From Amycolatopsis regifaucium (GTDB taxonomy: Bacteria; Actinomycetota; Actinomycetes; Mycobacteriales; Pseudonocardiaceae): DNA of 64,000 nucleotides. The translations under genes and the position numbers were made by a program. Positions 36,316-44,557 of the stretch are shown piece after piece. The notes under the pieces are model-generated. The model was not told the origin of the DNA. It made no database searches and saw nothing but the letters and a program-made list of their open reading frames with translations. The DNA lies in the NCBI RefSeq assembly GCF_001613935.1, contig NZ_LQCI01000023.1, positions 1 through 64,000 on the forward strand. Direction: 5' to 3'. Within the stretch, counting starts at the first letter, position 1; each line of letters starts with the position of its first letter.

Positions 36316-36891
36316 GTGACTTCGACGAACTCGGTTCATGTGCTTGGTATCGGCGGCTCCCTGCGGGAGGGATCGCAGTCCGAGCGCGCGGTACGCATCG
36401 CCTTGGCCGGTGCGGCCGAAGTCGGCGTCACCACCGAACTGATCGCCGGACCGGAACTGGTGCTGCCGTTCTACGACACCGCGTTGGAAGAGCGGCACGA
36501 AAAGGCCGTGCGGCTGGTCGAGGCGATTCGCCGCGCCGACGGCCTCATCGTCGTCTCGCCCGGCTACCACGGCGCGTTGTCCGGCCTGGTCAAGAACGCC
36601 TTGGACTATGTCGAAGACCTGCGCGACGACGCCCGCCCGTACCTCGACGGCCGCGCGGTCGGCCTCGCCGCCGTCGCTTTCGGCTGGCAGGCCGCGGTCA
36701 CCACGCTGGAACAGCTGCGCACGATCACGCACGCGCTGCGCGGCTGGGCCACCCCATTGGGTGGTTCGATCAACACCGCGGAGACCAAGTTCGACGAAGC
36801 GGACGGCGCTTCCGACGAGAAGACCGTCCGCACCCTCCGGCTGATCGGAAGCCAGGTCGCGGAATTCGCGTTGAGTCGCGCCGGTCACTAG
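36316..36891 (+). CDS. NADPH-dependent FMN reductase family protein
   Basis: 191 residues with a flavodoxin-like fold: GIGGSLREGSQSERAV near 10-25 binds FMN phosphate and SPGYHGALSGLVKNALDY near 76-93 is the family loop. It likely reduces FMN or a substrate with NADPH. GTG start; the preceding CCTCCACTTAAGTAGAGG (36283-36300) is a palindrome that may be an operator. Confidence 0.87.
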   Translation: MTSTNSVHVLGIGGSLREGSQSERAVRIALAGAAEVGVTTELIAGPELVLPFYDTALEERHEKAVRLVEAIRRADGLIVVSPGYHGALSGLVKNALDYVEDLRDDARPYLDGRAVGLAAVAFGWQAAVTTLEQLRTITHALRGWATPLGGSINTAETKFDEADGASDEKTVRTLRLIGSQVAEFALSRAGH

Positions 36892-37030
36892 TCGTTTGCT
36901 CCGGTCGTCGTCCGGGTAATTTCCGGACGTGATGCCTGCCATGGGGTGGCAAGGTTTCGCGGTCGCGGGACGTTGACACAGAAGAGACGCTCACCGGGGG
37001 CGTGCCTTGAGACCAGGAGGTAGGCGAAGA

Positions 37031-37453
37031 ATGACCCAGGCTCTGTACACCGCTGTGGCCACCGCTCGCGGCGACGGCCGCAATGGTGAGGTCACGTCCT
37101 CTGACGGCGTCATCGACGAGTCGCTGGCGATCCCGAAGGAGATGGGCGGACCGGGCGGTGACAAGACCAACCCCGAGCAGCTCTTCGCCGCCGGCTATTC
37201 CGCCTGCTTCCACTCCGCGCTGCAGCTCGTCGCGCGCCAGGCGAAAGTGAAGCTGGACGGCTCGACCGTCACCGCCGAGGTCAGCGTGCTCAAGCAGGGC
37301 GAGGGTTTCGGCCTCGGGGTGGCGCTCAAGGTTTCGCTGCCCGGCCTGGAGCAGGCGCAGGCCGATCAGCTCGTCGAGCAGGCGCACCAGGTGTGCCCCT
37401 ACTCGAACGCGACCCGCGGGAACATCGAGGTCGCGCTGTCCGCGACGGTCTGA
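37031..37453 (+). CDS. ohr: Organic hydroperoxide resistance protein
   Basis: A 140-residue OsmC/Ohr protein that reduces organic hydroperoxides. Both redox Cys are present: one in SACFHSAL (about residue 60) and one in VCPYSNATRGN (about 123). The RNGEVTSSDG loop near the N-terminus is typical of Ohr rather than OsmC. ATG 37031 follows GGAGG with suitable spacing. Dps is encoded 54 bases downstream. No OhrR-type regulator gene is adjacent. Confidence 0.93.
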   Translation: MTQALYTAVATARGDGRNGEVTSSDGVIDESLAIPKEMGGPGGDKTNPEQLFAAGYSACFHSALQLVARQAKVKLDGSTVTAEVSVLKQGEGFGLGVALKVSLPGLEQAQADQLVEQAHQVCPYSNATRGNIEVALSATV

Positions 37454-37507
37454 TCCCGTCCACGACAGCTCCACTCGTACCGGCAATTTCTGAAAGGAAG
37501 ACCGAAG

Positions 37508-37984
37508 ATGGGCAAGTCCCCGATCCAGAGTCCGCTGAGCGAAGCCGACAAGGAGATCACCGGTAACGCCTTGCAGGCCACGCTGGTCGATCTCGTCGAT
37601 CTGTCGCTGATCGCGAAGCAGGCGCACTGGAACGTCGTCGGCGCGAACTTCCGCAGCGCTCACCTGCAGCTCGACGAACTGGTCGCCACCGCGCGCCAGT
37701 ACGTCGACGAGGTCGCCGAACGCGCCAACGCCATCGGCATCTCGCCGAACGGGCAGGCGAAGGCCGTCGTGGAAAGCTCCGGCCTGCCGGCCTATCCCGA
37801 CAACTGGCAGTCCGTCGAGTCCACCGTCGCCGCGATCGTCGACATCCTCGCGGCGCTGATCGAGCGGCTCCGCAAGCGCATCGACGAGACCGACAAGAGC
37901 GACCTGGTCACCCAGGACCTCCTCATCGAGATCACCCAGGAGCTCGAAAAGGCGCACTGGATGTGGCAGGCGCAGCAGGCCTGA
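37508..37984 (+). CDS. dps: Dps family DNA-binding ferritin-like protein
   Basis: 158 residues forming a four-helix ferritin-like fold. The ferroxidase ligands are in KQAHWNVVG and QLDELV. Dps dodecamers store iron, consume hydrogen peroxide and coat DNA. A GAAAGGAAG ribosome site precedes the ATG. The gene follows ohr closely, so co-expression under oxidative stress is likely. Confidence 0.93.
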   Translation: MGKSPIQSPLSEADKEITGNALQATLVDLVDLSLIAKQAHWNVVGANFRSAHLQLDELVATARQYVDEVAERANAIGISPNGQAKAVVESSGLPAYPDNWQSVESTVAAIVDILAALIERLRKRIDETDKSDLVTQDLLIEITQELEKAHWMWQAQQA

Positions 37985-38008
37985 CCCTCCTTTCGCGCGC
38001 CACCGGCG

Positions 38009-38063
38009 TGCAATGAAGGGGCCTTTCATTGCAAAATTTGCAATGAAAGGCCCCTTCATTGCA
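38009..38063. repeat. Family A palindrome, full copy
   Basis: Perfect 27-base arms (38009-38035 and 38037-38063) around a single central base; arm TGCAATGAAGGGGCCTTTCA then TTGCAAA. It lies 24 bases after dps and before the glutamate decarboxylase gene, both on the plus strand. Each arm is itself close to a palindrome. Confidence 0.95.
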
Positions 38064-38119
38064 TCGGTCGCGGCTGTCTCCACGTGCCGGTTCACCCGTG
38101 CCGGACTACCTTCGGGTCC

Positions 38120-39493
38120 ATGGTGCTGCACAAGGGGAAAGCGACCGATCCGGACCGCAAGGGCGGGGCCAACCCGTTGCACGCCGGCGCGTACCCCGCG
38201 CTCGCCGCGAGAATCCGCCTCCCGCACGACAGCCTCGCCGAGGAACCGCTGCCGCCCGACACCGCGCTCCAGCTGGTCCGCGACGAACTCATGCTCGACG
38301 GCAATGCCCGGCTGAATCTCGCCACGTTCGTCACCACGTGGATGGAGCCGCAGGCCCGCGAGCTGATGGCCGAATGCGTCGACAAGAACATGATCGACAA
38401 GGACGAGTACCCGCAGACCGCGGAACTCGAGCGCCGCTGCGTGAACATCCTCGCCGATCTGTGGCACGCGCCCGACCCGCTCGCGATCATGGGCTGCTCC
38501 ACCACTGGCTCCTCCGAGGCCTGCATGCTCGCCGGGATGGCGTTGAAGCGCCGCTGGTCGAAACTGGGGCGCGCCGGGAAACCGAACCTGGTGATGGGCG
38601 CGAACGTCCAGGTCTGCTGGGAGAAGTTCTGCGAATACTGGGAGGTAGAGCCGCGGCTGGTGCCGATGGACGGCGACCGCTTCCACCTCACCGCCGACGA
38701 GGCGATCGCCCGCTGCGACGAGAACACGATCGGCGTCGTCGCGATCCTCGGGTCCACTTTCGACGGTAGCTACGAGCCCGTCGCCGAGATCGCCGCGGCG
38801 CTCGACGGGCTCCAAGAACGATCCGGCTGGGACATTCCCGTGCACGTCGACGGTGCATCGGGGGCGATGATCGCGCCGTTCCTCGATCCGGAGCTGGTCT
38901 GGGACTTCCGGTTGCCGAGGGTGGCGTCGATCAACACCTCGGGGCACAAGTACGGGCTGGTCTACCCGGGTGTCGGCTGGGTGGTGTGGCGTGCCAAGGA
39001 GGCGTTGCCGGAGGAGCTGGTGTTCAACGTCAACTACCTCGGTGGTGACATGCCGACTTTCGCCTTGAACTTTTCGCGTCCCGGCGCGGAGGTGGCCGCG
39101 CAGTACTACACGTTCGTGCGGCTCGGGCGAGAAGGCTTCCGTGCCGTGCAACAGGCTTCGCGGGACGTGGCGACCCAGCTGGCGGATGGCATCGCCGAAC
39201 TGGGTCCGTTCGAACTGCTGACGCGTGGTGATGAGCTGCCCGTGTTCGCCTTCACGACGAAGGCCGATGTCGACAGCTTCGACGTCTTTGACGTGTCGAG
39301 GCGGCTTCGCGAGCGCGGCTGGCTTGTCCCCGCGTACACGTTCCCCGAGAACCGGACCGATCTCGCGGTGCTGAGGATCGTGGTGCGCAACGGTTTCACG
39401 CACGATCTCGCCGATCTGCTGCTCGCCGACCTCCGGCGCCTGCTACCCGAGCTTGATCACGGCCCGCGACCGCGGACCGCGTTCCATCACTGA
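38120..39493 (+). CDS. gadB: Glutamate decarboxylase
   Basis: A 457-residue PLP enzyme converting glutamate to GABA and CO2, consuming a proton. HVDGASG at 242-248 and the PLP lysine K277 in NTSGHKYG are diagnostic. The length matches bacterial GadB. ATG 38120 is chosen because the upstream frame runs into the repeat region. No GABA antiporter is adjacent. A role in acid tolerance or nitrogen metabolism is possible. Confidence 0.94.
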   Translation: MVLHKGKATDPDRKGGANPLHAGAYPALAARIRLPHDSLAEEPLPPDTALQLVRDELMLDGNARLNLATFVTTWMEPQARELMAECVDKNMIDKDEYPQTAELERRCVNILADLWHAPDPLAIMGCSTTGSSEACMLAGMALKRRWSKLGRAGKPNLVMGANVQVCWEKFCEYWEVEPRLVPMDGDRFHLTADEAIARCDENTIGVVAILGSTFDGSYEPVAEIAAALDGLQERSGWDIPVHVDGASGAMIAPFLDPELVWDFRLPRVASINTSGHKYGLVYPGVGWVVWRAKEALPEELVFNVNYLGGDMPTFALNFSRPGAEVAAQYYTFVRLGREGFRAVQQASRDVATQLADGIAELGPFELLTRGDELPVFAFTTKADVDSFDVFDVSRRLRERGWLVPAYTFPENRTDLAVLRIVVRNGFTHDLADLLLADLRRLLPELDHGPRPRTAFHH

Positions 39494-39555
39494 GCCGGGT
39501 GCCCTGCGTCACGCCGGATTTCCCCGCGCCCTACCGGCGCGTAACGTCGTGGGGT

Positions 39556-40182
39556 ATGGGAGTCGCCGGAGACGAACGTCGTGCGTTGAGCGAGCTTTTC
39601 GAAGAGGTCGGCCCGGACGCGCCGACGCTGTGCGCGGGCTGGAAGACGCGGGATCTCGCGGCGCACCTGCTGGTCCGTGAGCGACGGCCGGACGCGGCGC
39701 CCGGGATCCTGGTGCCCGTGCTCGCCTCTTACACGCAGCGGGTGCAGGACTCCTATGCCGCGCGACCGTGGTCCGAGGTCGTCGGCAAGGTGCGGTCCGG
39801 TCCGGCCTGGTACTGGCCGACCACGATCGGCCCTCTCGACGAGCTGGTGAACGGCCCGGAGTTCCTGGTGCATCACGAGGACGTCCGCCGAGGTCAGCCC
39901 GGCTGGGAGCCGCGTCCGGCGGATCCCGCGCGGGACGCGGCCGCGTGGAAGTCGGCGAAGCAGGCGGCCAAGTTGAACCTGCGGAAATCACCGGTCGGCG
40001 TGATCCTGAAGACCCCCGAAGGCCGCGAGACGCTGGTGAAGGAAGGCCCGGACACGGTGACCGTGATCGGTGCGCCGGTCGAGCTGTTGCTGTTCGTCTT
40101 CGGCCGCGACGCCGTCCGCATCAGCTTCGAAGGTGACGCCTACGCGGTGGACAGGCTTCGGAAGCACGACCGCGGCCTTTAG
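39556..40182 (+). CDS. TIGR03085-type / DinB-like maleylpyruvate isomerase-related protein
   Basis: 208 residues. The N-terminal helical bundle with CAGWKTRDLAAHLLVRERRP and a later LVHHEDVRRGQP is typical of the mycothiol-dependent isomerase-like superfamily and the actinobacterial TIGR03085 proteins. His residues there would bind a metal. The reaction is unknown. Confidence 0.8.
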   Translation: MGVAGDERRALSELFEEVGPDAPTLCAGWKTRDLAAHLLVRERRPDAAPGILVPVLASYTQRVQDSYAARPWSEVVGKVRSGPAWYWPTTIGPLDELVNGPEFLVHHEDVRRGQPGWEPRPADPARDAAAWKSAKQAAKLNLRKSPVGVILKTPEGRETLVKEGPDTVTVIGAPVELLLFVFGRDAVRISFEGDAYAVDRLRKHDRGL

Positions 40183-40191
40183 AGTTCGGCC

Positions 40192-40377
40192 ATGCCGATG
40201 ATCAGCGTTTCGATGTTCCCGGGCCGCACGGCCGAACAGAAGCAGGCCCTCGTCCGCGAGGTGACCGACGCCTTCGTCCGCACCTGCGGCGGCAACCCCG
40301 AAGGCGTCTGGGTGACGATCAACGAGATCCCCGCCGAGCACTGGGCGGCCGGCGGAACCCTCTTCTCGGAGCGCTGA
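40192..40377 (+). CDS. 4-oxalocrotonate tautomerase-like protein
   Basis: 61 residues, the size of a tautomerase subunit. Pro follows the initiator Met, giving the catalytic N-terminal proline after Met removal. The GRTAEQKQALVREVTDAF helix and the C-terminal segment fit the family. It starts ten bases after the previous stop. The physiological substrate is unknown. Confidence 0.85.
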   Translation: MPMISVSMFPGRTAEQKQALVREVTDAFVRTCGGNPEGVWVTINEIPAEHWAAGGTLFSER

Positions 40378-40390
40378 GCCATCCCGCGGC

Positions 40391-40445
40391 TGAGATGAAG
40401 GGGCCTTTCATCGCAAATTTTGCCATGAAAGGCCCCTTCATCTCA
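40391..40445. repeat. Family A palindrome, full copy
   Basis: Perfect 21-base arms (40391-40411, 40425-40445; arm TGAGATGAAGGGGCCTTTCA then T) around a 13-base centre CGCAAATTTTGCC that is itself partly palindromic. It sits between the convergent tautomerase and S9 peptidase genes, two bases from the peptidase stop. Confidence 0.93.
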
Positions 40446-40447
40446 CG

Positions 40448-42292
40448 TCAGCGGAGCCCGACGGCCCGCAGCGCGAAGAACACCTCGATCGCCGTCTGCT
40501 TGATCGTCTCGGCGATCACCAGTGAACCGTGCCCCGCGTCGAACCGGTAGAACTCGAACGGGATCTCCCGCTTCGCGAGCCTGTCGAGATAGTTCTCCAC
40601 CTGCCGGATCGGGCATCGCGGGTCGTTGTCCCCGGCGAGCACCAGCACCGGCGCCGTCACGGCCTCGACGTAGGTGATCGGCGAGCATTCCCGGTACACT
40701 GCCGGCACCGTCTCCGGCGATCCGCCGAACAACGCCCGGTCGAACGAGCGGAGCTGCTCCATCTCGTCCTCGTACGCGGCGACGTAATCCGCGACCGGGA
40801 CACCGGCGATTCCCGCCGCCCACCGCGCGGGCTGGGTGCCCAACGCCAGCAGGGACAGGTAACCGCCCCACGAAGCGCCGTTCACCACGCACTTCTCCGG
40901 ATCAGAAAGTCCACTTTGGACCGCCCAATCGTGCACGGCGGCGACGTCCTCGAGTTCGGTCAGCCCGGGGCGGCCTTCGATGGCGTCGCGCCAGGCCGAG
41001 CCGTAGCCGGTCGAGCCGCGGTAGTTGACCTCGACGACGGCGAATCCGGCGTCCAGCCAGACGGCGCGATAGGCGGAGAACCGGTCCTCGTCGGCGGCAT
41101 GCGGCCCGCCGTGCAAGGAGAAGACCGTCGGCAGCGGGCCTTCGGGCGCGTCGATCGGACGGGACACCAGCGCGTGGATCCGCCCGCCGACCCCGTCGAC
41201 GAACGCGTCGGTGACCGGGGCGGATTCCGGAGCCCGCTCACCCGGCGGTTCGAGGAGCACCGAGTCGGCGCCGTCCGTGGTCCGCGCGCGTACCGCCGTC
41301 GGCTGCGCGGCACTGGACCACGAATACTCGACGGTCCCGTCCGGCCGCACCCCGGCGCCACCGATCCGGCCCGGCGGTGTGTCCAAAGAGGACAGTTCGT
41401 CGCGTGCGAGGTCGTACCGGTGCAGGGAACTGCGGCCTTGGTGGAAATGGACGACCAGGAGCGCTTGTGCGTCCGGGTACCAACCCGCGACCACCTCGCC
41501 CGGCAAATCGAGTTCGATCTCCCGCTCGGTGTCCGCGGCGGTGTCCCAGATCAGGAGTTCTTCGCGGCCGCGCCGCTCGTGCAGCACCAGGAGCCGCTGA
41601 TCACCGGCGACCGGCGAGAACTCCAGCGCGCCGAGGCCCTTGCCTTCGCCGTCCCACTTGTCGGCGACGGTGGTGAAGCCGTCGGTCGACAGGACGCGCA
41701 GCGCGGGGTGTCGTGAATCACCGTGCTCGGAATGCGAGATCGCGAGCAAGGACTCGTCACGGGACAGCGACGCGATCCCGGCGTCGTCGTCATGGCGGTA
41801 GAAGCGGGTGGTCTCGCCGTCGATGTTGGCGAACAGTTCGCTGCCGTCGTCGGTCGAAACACCGACGGCGACCACGCGGGTGCCGATCTCGAGCCCGGCG
41901 GGGTAGCCGTCGTGGACGTCCGGCACCGCGCGTTCGGCGGCGGCCCCCGGGGTGAAGGGTTCGCGGACCCAGGAACCGAATTCGTCGCCGTCGGTGTCGT
42001 TGAACCACCAGATCCAGCGCCCGTCAGGGGACGGGGTCGCGTGCATGGTGCCGTTGGGCCGGTCGGTGACGCGGCGGTGCTCGCCGGTGGAGCGGTCCCA
42101 GGAGTAGACCTCCCAGACGCCGCTGGCGTTGGAGACGTAGATGTTCGCGTCCGGTGCGTCGATGGCCCACTCGGGAACCGAGATCCGCGGTGCGTGGAAA
42201 CGGGCCCGCCACCTGGCCTCGGCTTCGGCGTCGTCGAACAGGCGGTCCGGGACCGCCGCGGACGGATATTTGTTGCCTGGCTGCGTGCTCAC
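40448..42292 (-). CDS. S9 family serine peptidase (acylaminoacyl/oligopeptidase type)
   Basis: 614 residues: an N-terminal seven-bladed propeller-like region (about 40-350) and a C-terminal alpha/beta hydrolase. The catalytic Ser is in NGASWGGYLS, Asp in LAGDNDPRCP and His in DAGHGS. Such cytoplasmic enzymes cleave short peptides. GTG 42292 (STQPGNKYPS) is taken as the start. A run of AT-ending codons (VQSGLSD) covers a GTCCA-NNN-TGGAC site at 40909-40921. Confidence 0.9.
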   Translation of the reverse strand: MSTQPGNKYPSAAVPDRLFDDAEAEARWRARFHAPRISVPEWAIDAPDANIYVSNASGVWEVYSWDRSTGEHRRVTDRPNGTMHATPSPDGRWIWWFNDTDGDEFGSWVREPFTPGAAAERAVPDVHDGYPAGLEIGTRVVAVGVSTDDGSELFANIDGETTRFYRHDDDAGIASLSRDESLLAISHSEHGDSRHPALRVLSTDGFTTVADKWDGEGKGLGALEFSPVAGDQRLLVLHERRGREELLIWDTAADTEREIELDLPGEVVAGWYPDAQALLVVHFHQGRSSLHRYDLARDELSSLDTPPGRIGGAGVRPDGTVEYSWSSAAQPTAVRARTTDGADSVLLEPPGERAPESAPVTDAFVDGVGGRIHALVSRPIDAPEGPLPTVFSLHGGPHAADEDRFSAYRAVWLDAGFAVVEVNYRGSTGYGSAWRDAIEGRPGLTELEDVAAVHDWAVQSGLSDPEKCVVNGASWGGYLSLLALGTQPARWAAGIAGVPVADYVAAYEDEMEQLRSFDRALFGGSPETVPAVYRECSPITYVEAVTAPVLVLAGDNDPRCPIRQVENYLDRLAKREIPFEFYRFDAGHGSLVIAETIKQTAIEVFFALRAVGLR

Positions 42293-42331
42293 CCCTCGAT
42301 CCTGCCACTCCGGAGCCGTACTGTGTGCGGG

Positions 42332-43012
42332 GTGCTGGAGGGAAACGCGCCACGCGCGCGGTCCGCGCGTCAGGCGGTCGAACGTGCCGTGTTCGCGCAA
42401 CCGCTGTTCGGGCCGGGGATGGGGCTCGTCGACGTCGGCTGCGGCCCGGGTTCGATCACCCTCGGTATCGACGGCGGCCACAGAAAGTCCACAGTGGACT
42501 TTCTGGTCGCGGACGTGCGCGCGTTGCCGTTCGCCGAAGCTTCGGTGGACGTGCTCTTCGCGCACGCCGTCTTCGAGCAGCTGAAGGAACCCGGTGCCGC
42601 GCTCGCGGAAATGCGCCGCGTGCTCAAGCCGGGCGGAACGCTCGCACTGTCCACATCGGACTGGAGTCGGGCGCGTCTCCGGCCGAAGACGGCGAATGTC
42701 GACGCGGCCCTGCGAGGGCACTATTTGTTGTGCCGTCGTGCGGGTGGTGACCCGTTCGCCGGGCGTTCGATCCCCGCCGCGGTCACGGCCGCCGGTTTCC
42801 GGGACGTGCGAACGAAAACCCGTTACCGCACGGACGCGACATACCGGTCACTGGCGACGTACGTGGAGGCGCGGCTGGTGACGGCGCTGGAAACCGCGAC
42901 GACCCCGGACCGCGACCAACTCGCCTCCGCCGCCCGCTCGGCATGGTCGTGGGCACGTTCCGGCGACGGTGACTTCGCCCAATGCTGGACCGAACTCCTC
43001 GCGACCCGCTGA
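42332..43012 (+). CDS. Class I SAM-dependent methyltransferase
   Basis: About 226 residues. The SAM-binding motif LVDVGCGPGS and the acidic strand end are present, with LKPGGTLALST later, as in UbiE/Coq5-like methyltransferases. Start is GTG 42332 or GTG 42323; neither has a clear ribosome site and a leaderless transcript is possible. It is divergent from the S9 peptidase. A 25-base palindrome at 42481-42505 interrupts normal codon usage. Confidence 0.85.
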   Translation: MLEGNAPRARSARQAVERAVFAQPLFGPGMGLVDVGCGPGSITLGIDGGHRKSTVDFLVADVRALPFAEASVDVLFAHAVFEQLKEPGAALAEMRRVLKPGGTLALSTSDWSRARLRPKTANVDAALRGHYLLCRRAGGDPFAGRSIPAAVTAAGFRDVRTKTRYRTDATYRSLATYVEARLVTALETATTPDRDQLASAARSAWSWARSGDGDFAQCWTELLATR

Positions 43013-43020
43013 TCAAGAAA

Positions 43021-43068
43021 GGTCGTGAGTGGCGATTCGGGTTCTAACCCGAATCGCCACTCACGACC
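43021..43068. repeat. Family C palindrome, full copy
   Basis: Perfect 23-base arms (43021-43043, 43046-43068; GGTCGTGAGTGGCGATTCGG then GTT) around CT. It begins eight bases after the methyltransferase stop. A second, interrupted copy is at 49901-50097. Confidence 0.93.
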
Positions 43069-43121
43069 CAAGATGTCGGGAGCGATCAGGGGCACTCACG
43101 GCACCCCCACACGATCCGCGC

Positions 43122-43234
43122 CCCACGCACTCCGGGGGCGAAGCCCTCCCGGGCGGGGTCTGGGGGTTGCACCCCCAGAAACGCCGTTAGGGCCGGTGTG
43201 TTGGCGCTATCTGCCAACACACCGGCCCTAACGG
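43122..43234. repeat. Hairpin cluster upstream of the tRNA 3' side
   Basis: Three stem-loops in a row: a GC-rich GGGGGCGAAGCCCTCCC stretch (about 43133-43151), TCTGGGGGT-TGC-ACCCCCAGA (43159-43179), and perfect 22-base arms CCGTTAGGGCCGGTGTGTTG.. at 43184-43205 and 43213-43234. They lie between the convergent methyltransferase and tRNA-Pro and probably end both transcripts. Confidence 0.75.
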
Positions 43235-43242
43235 ACCTAACG

Positions 43243-43316
43243 TCGGGGTGGCGGGATTCGAACCCACGACCTCCTCGACCCGAACGAGGCACGCTACCAA
43301 GCTGCGCCACACCCCG
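43243..43316 (-). tRNA. tRNA-Pro (anticodon CGG)
   Basis: On the minus strand the acceptor stem CGGGGTG pairs with CACCCCG. The anticodon stem CCTCG/CGAGG encloses loop TTCGGGT with anticodon CGG, and the T arm carries GTTCGAATC. It decodes CCG, abundant in this high-GC genome. The CCA end is not encoded. It lies nine bases from the end of the metallophosphoesterase gene on the same strand. Confidence 0.95.
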
Positions 43317-43324
43317 GATACTTC

Positions 43325-44326
43325 TTAGCGGGTCGAGGAGAAGTTTAGCGGACGGTGTTTCGGGCTTTGCGGGGGGGCTGCTTTCCGGTGATTGTCGCTG
43401 GTCGTGCCCCGTGGGACGAGGGTCAGCAGGCTGGCCTCTGGAGGGCACGCGAAGCGCGCCGGGGCGTACGGAGAGGTGCCCAGACCGGCGGAGACGTGGA
43501 GCCACATCTGGGCGCCCCAGCGAGAGGCGCCGCGGGCCCGGGTGCGGTCGAGCTCGCAGTTGGTGACGAGCGCGCCGTAGCCCGGGATACGGAGCTGTCC
43601 GCCGTGCGTGTGCCCGGCGAGGACGAGGTCATAGCCGTCACCCGCGAATTCGTCCAGGACGCGCGGCTCCGGGGAGTGCGTGACGCCGATGCGGACGGCC
43701 GCCGCGGTGTCCACAGGGCCCGCGATGTCGGCGTAGCGGTCGCGTCGGAGGTGCGCGTCGTCGACGCCGGCGGTGAACACGTACTGGTCGGCGACCTCGA
43801 TGGTGCGGCGCACGTGGGTGAGGTCGGTCCAGCCGTGCTCGATGAACGCGGCCCGGAGGTCGCGCCAGGGCAGATGCTCGCCGTGGATCCGCTTCTTCTT
43901 GCCCTTCGGCATGAGGTAGCGCGCGGGGTTCTTCGGTTTCGGCGCGTAGTAGTCGTTGCTGCCGAAGATGAACACGCCGGGCCTGTTCAACAGGGGGCCG
44001 AGTGCGCGCAGGACGGACGGGACCGCGTGCTGATGTGACAAATTGTCACCGGTGTTGACGACGAGATCCGGTTCGAGTTCGTCCAGCGCGGCTACCCAGC
44101 GTTGCTTGCTCACGTGGCCGGGGAGCATGTGCAGGTCCGAGATGTGGAGGATTGTGAAGGGCTTGGCCCCTGCCGCGAGGACCGGGAGCTCCGCGGTGCG
44201 AAGCGTCCACCGGCGCCTTTCGATGCCGACCGCGTAACCGAGGGTCGCGGCTCCCAGAGCGACGGTTCCCACGGCCAAGCGCCGTACCGTCGCCCTCGAA
44301 GTGTTGTTGTTACTGAGCGTGCTCAC
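43325..44326 (-). CDS. Metallophosphoesterase
   Basis: 333 residues. An N-terminal membrane anchor (about 14-34) is followed by a calcineurin-like domain with the metal motifs ISDLHM, NTGDN, GSNDYY (an N-D variant of GNH) and GHTHGGQ. It probably acts on the outer face of the membrane; YkuE/LpxH-like lipid pyrophosphate hydrolysis is one possibility. The gene next to ponA2 corresponds to Rv3683 in mycobacterial gene order. Confidence 0.9.
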   Translation of the reverse strand: MSTLSNNNTSRATVRRLAVGTVALGAATLGYAVGIERRRWTLRTAELPVLAAGAKPFTILHISDLHMLPGHVSKQRWVAALDELEPDLVVNTGDNLSHQHAVPSVLRALGPLLNRPGVFIFGSNDYYAPKPKNPARYLMPKGKKKRIHGEHLPWRDLRAAFIEHGWTDLTHVRRTIEVADQYVFTAGVDDAHLRRDRYADIAGPVDTAAAVRIGVTHSPEPRVLDEFAGDGYDLVLAGHTHGGQLRIPGYGALVTNCELDRTRARGASRWGAQMWLHVSAGLGTSPYAPARFACPPEASLLTLVPRGTTSDNHRKAAPPQSPKHRPLNFSSTR

Positions 44327-44557
44327 ATTGTCCAGTTTACGTGCTCATCGCGGGTGGTCGTTCGCCCCCATTCCGGCGATGCCGGGAAATCGCTGGAATG
44401 GCCTCTTTTCTTTACTTTCCGTGGTCGACGCGGGGTGTGGCGATCAGGCGACATCGTTTCGTCGACCGCCGCTCCCCATTAGGCCGCCGGGTGCTCACTT
44501 AGAGTTAGAATACCGTGACTCTTTGTGATTTGCGCTGGTGAATGCAACTCTTCGTGG

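Noticed and set aside
38013..38068. Short peptides of the form MKGPFIAKFAMKGPFIA at several places on both strands
   Set aside because: They are translations of the family A palindromes, which read open in both directions. They have no ribosome sites or conserved context, so they are not genes.
43021..43234. CRISPR array or phage attachment site next to tRNA-Pro
   Set aside because: The repeats are palindromes of different sequence without regular spacers. No integrase, cas gene or duplicated tRNA end was found.
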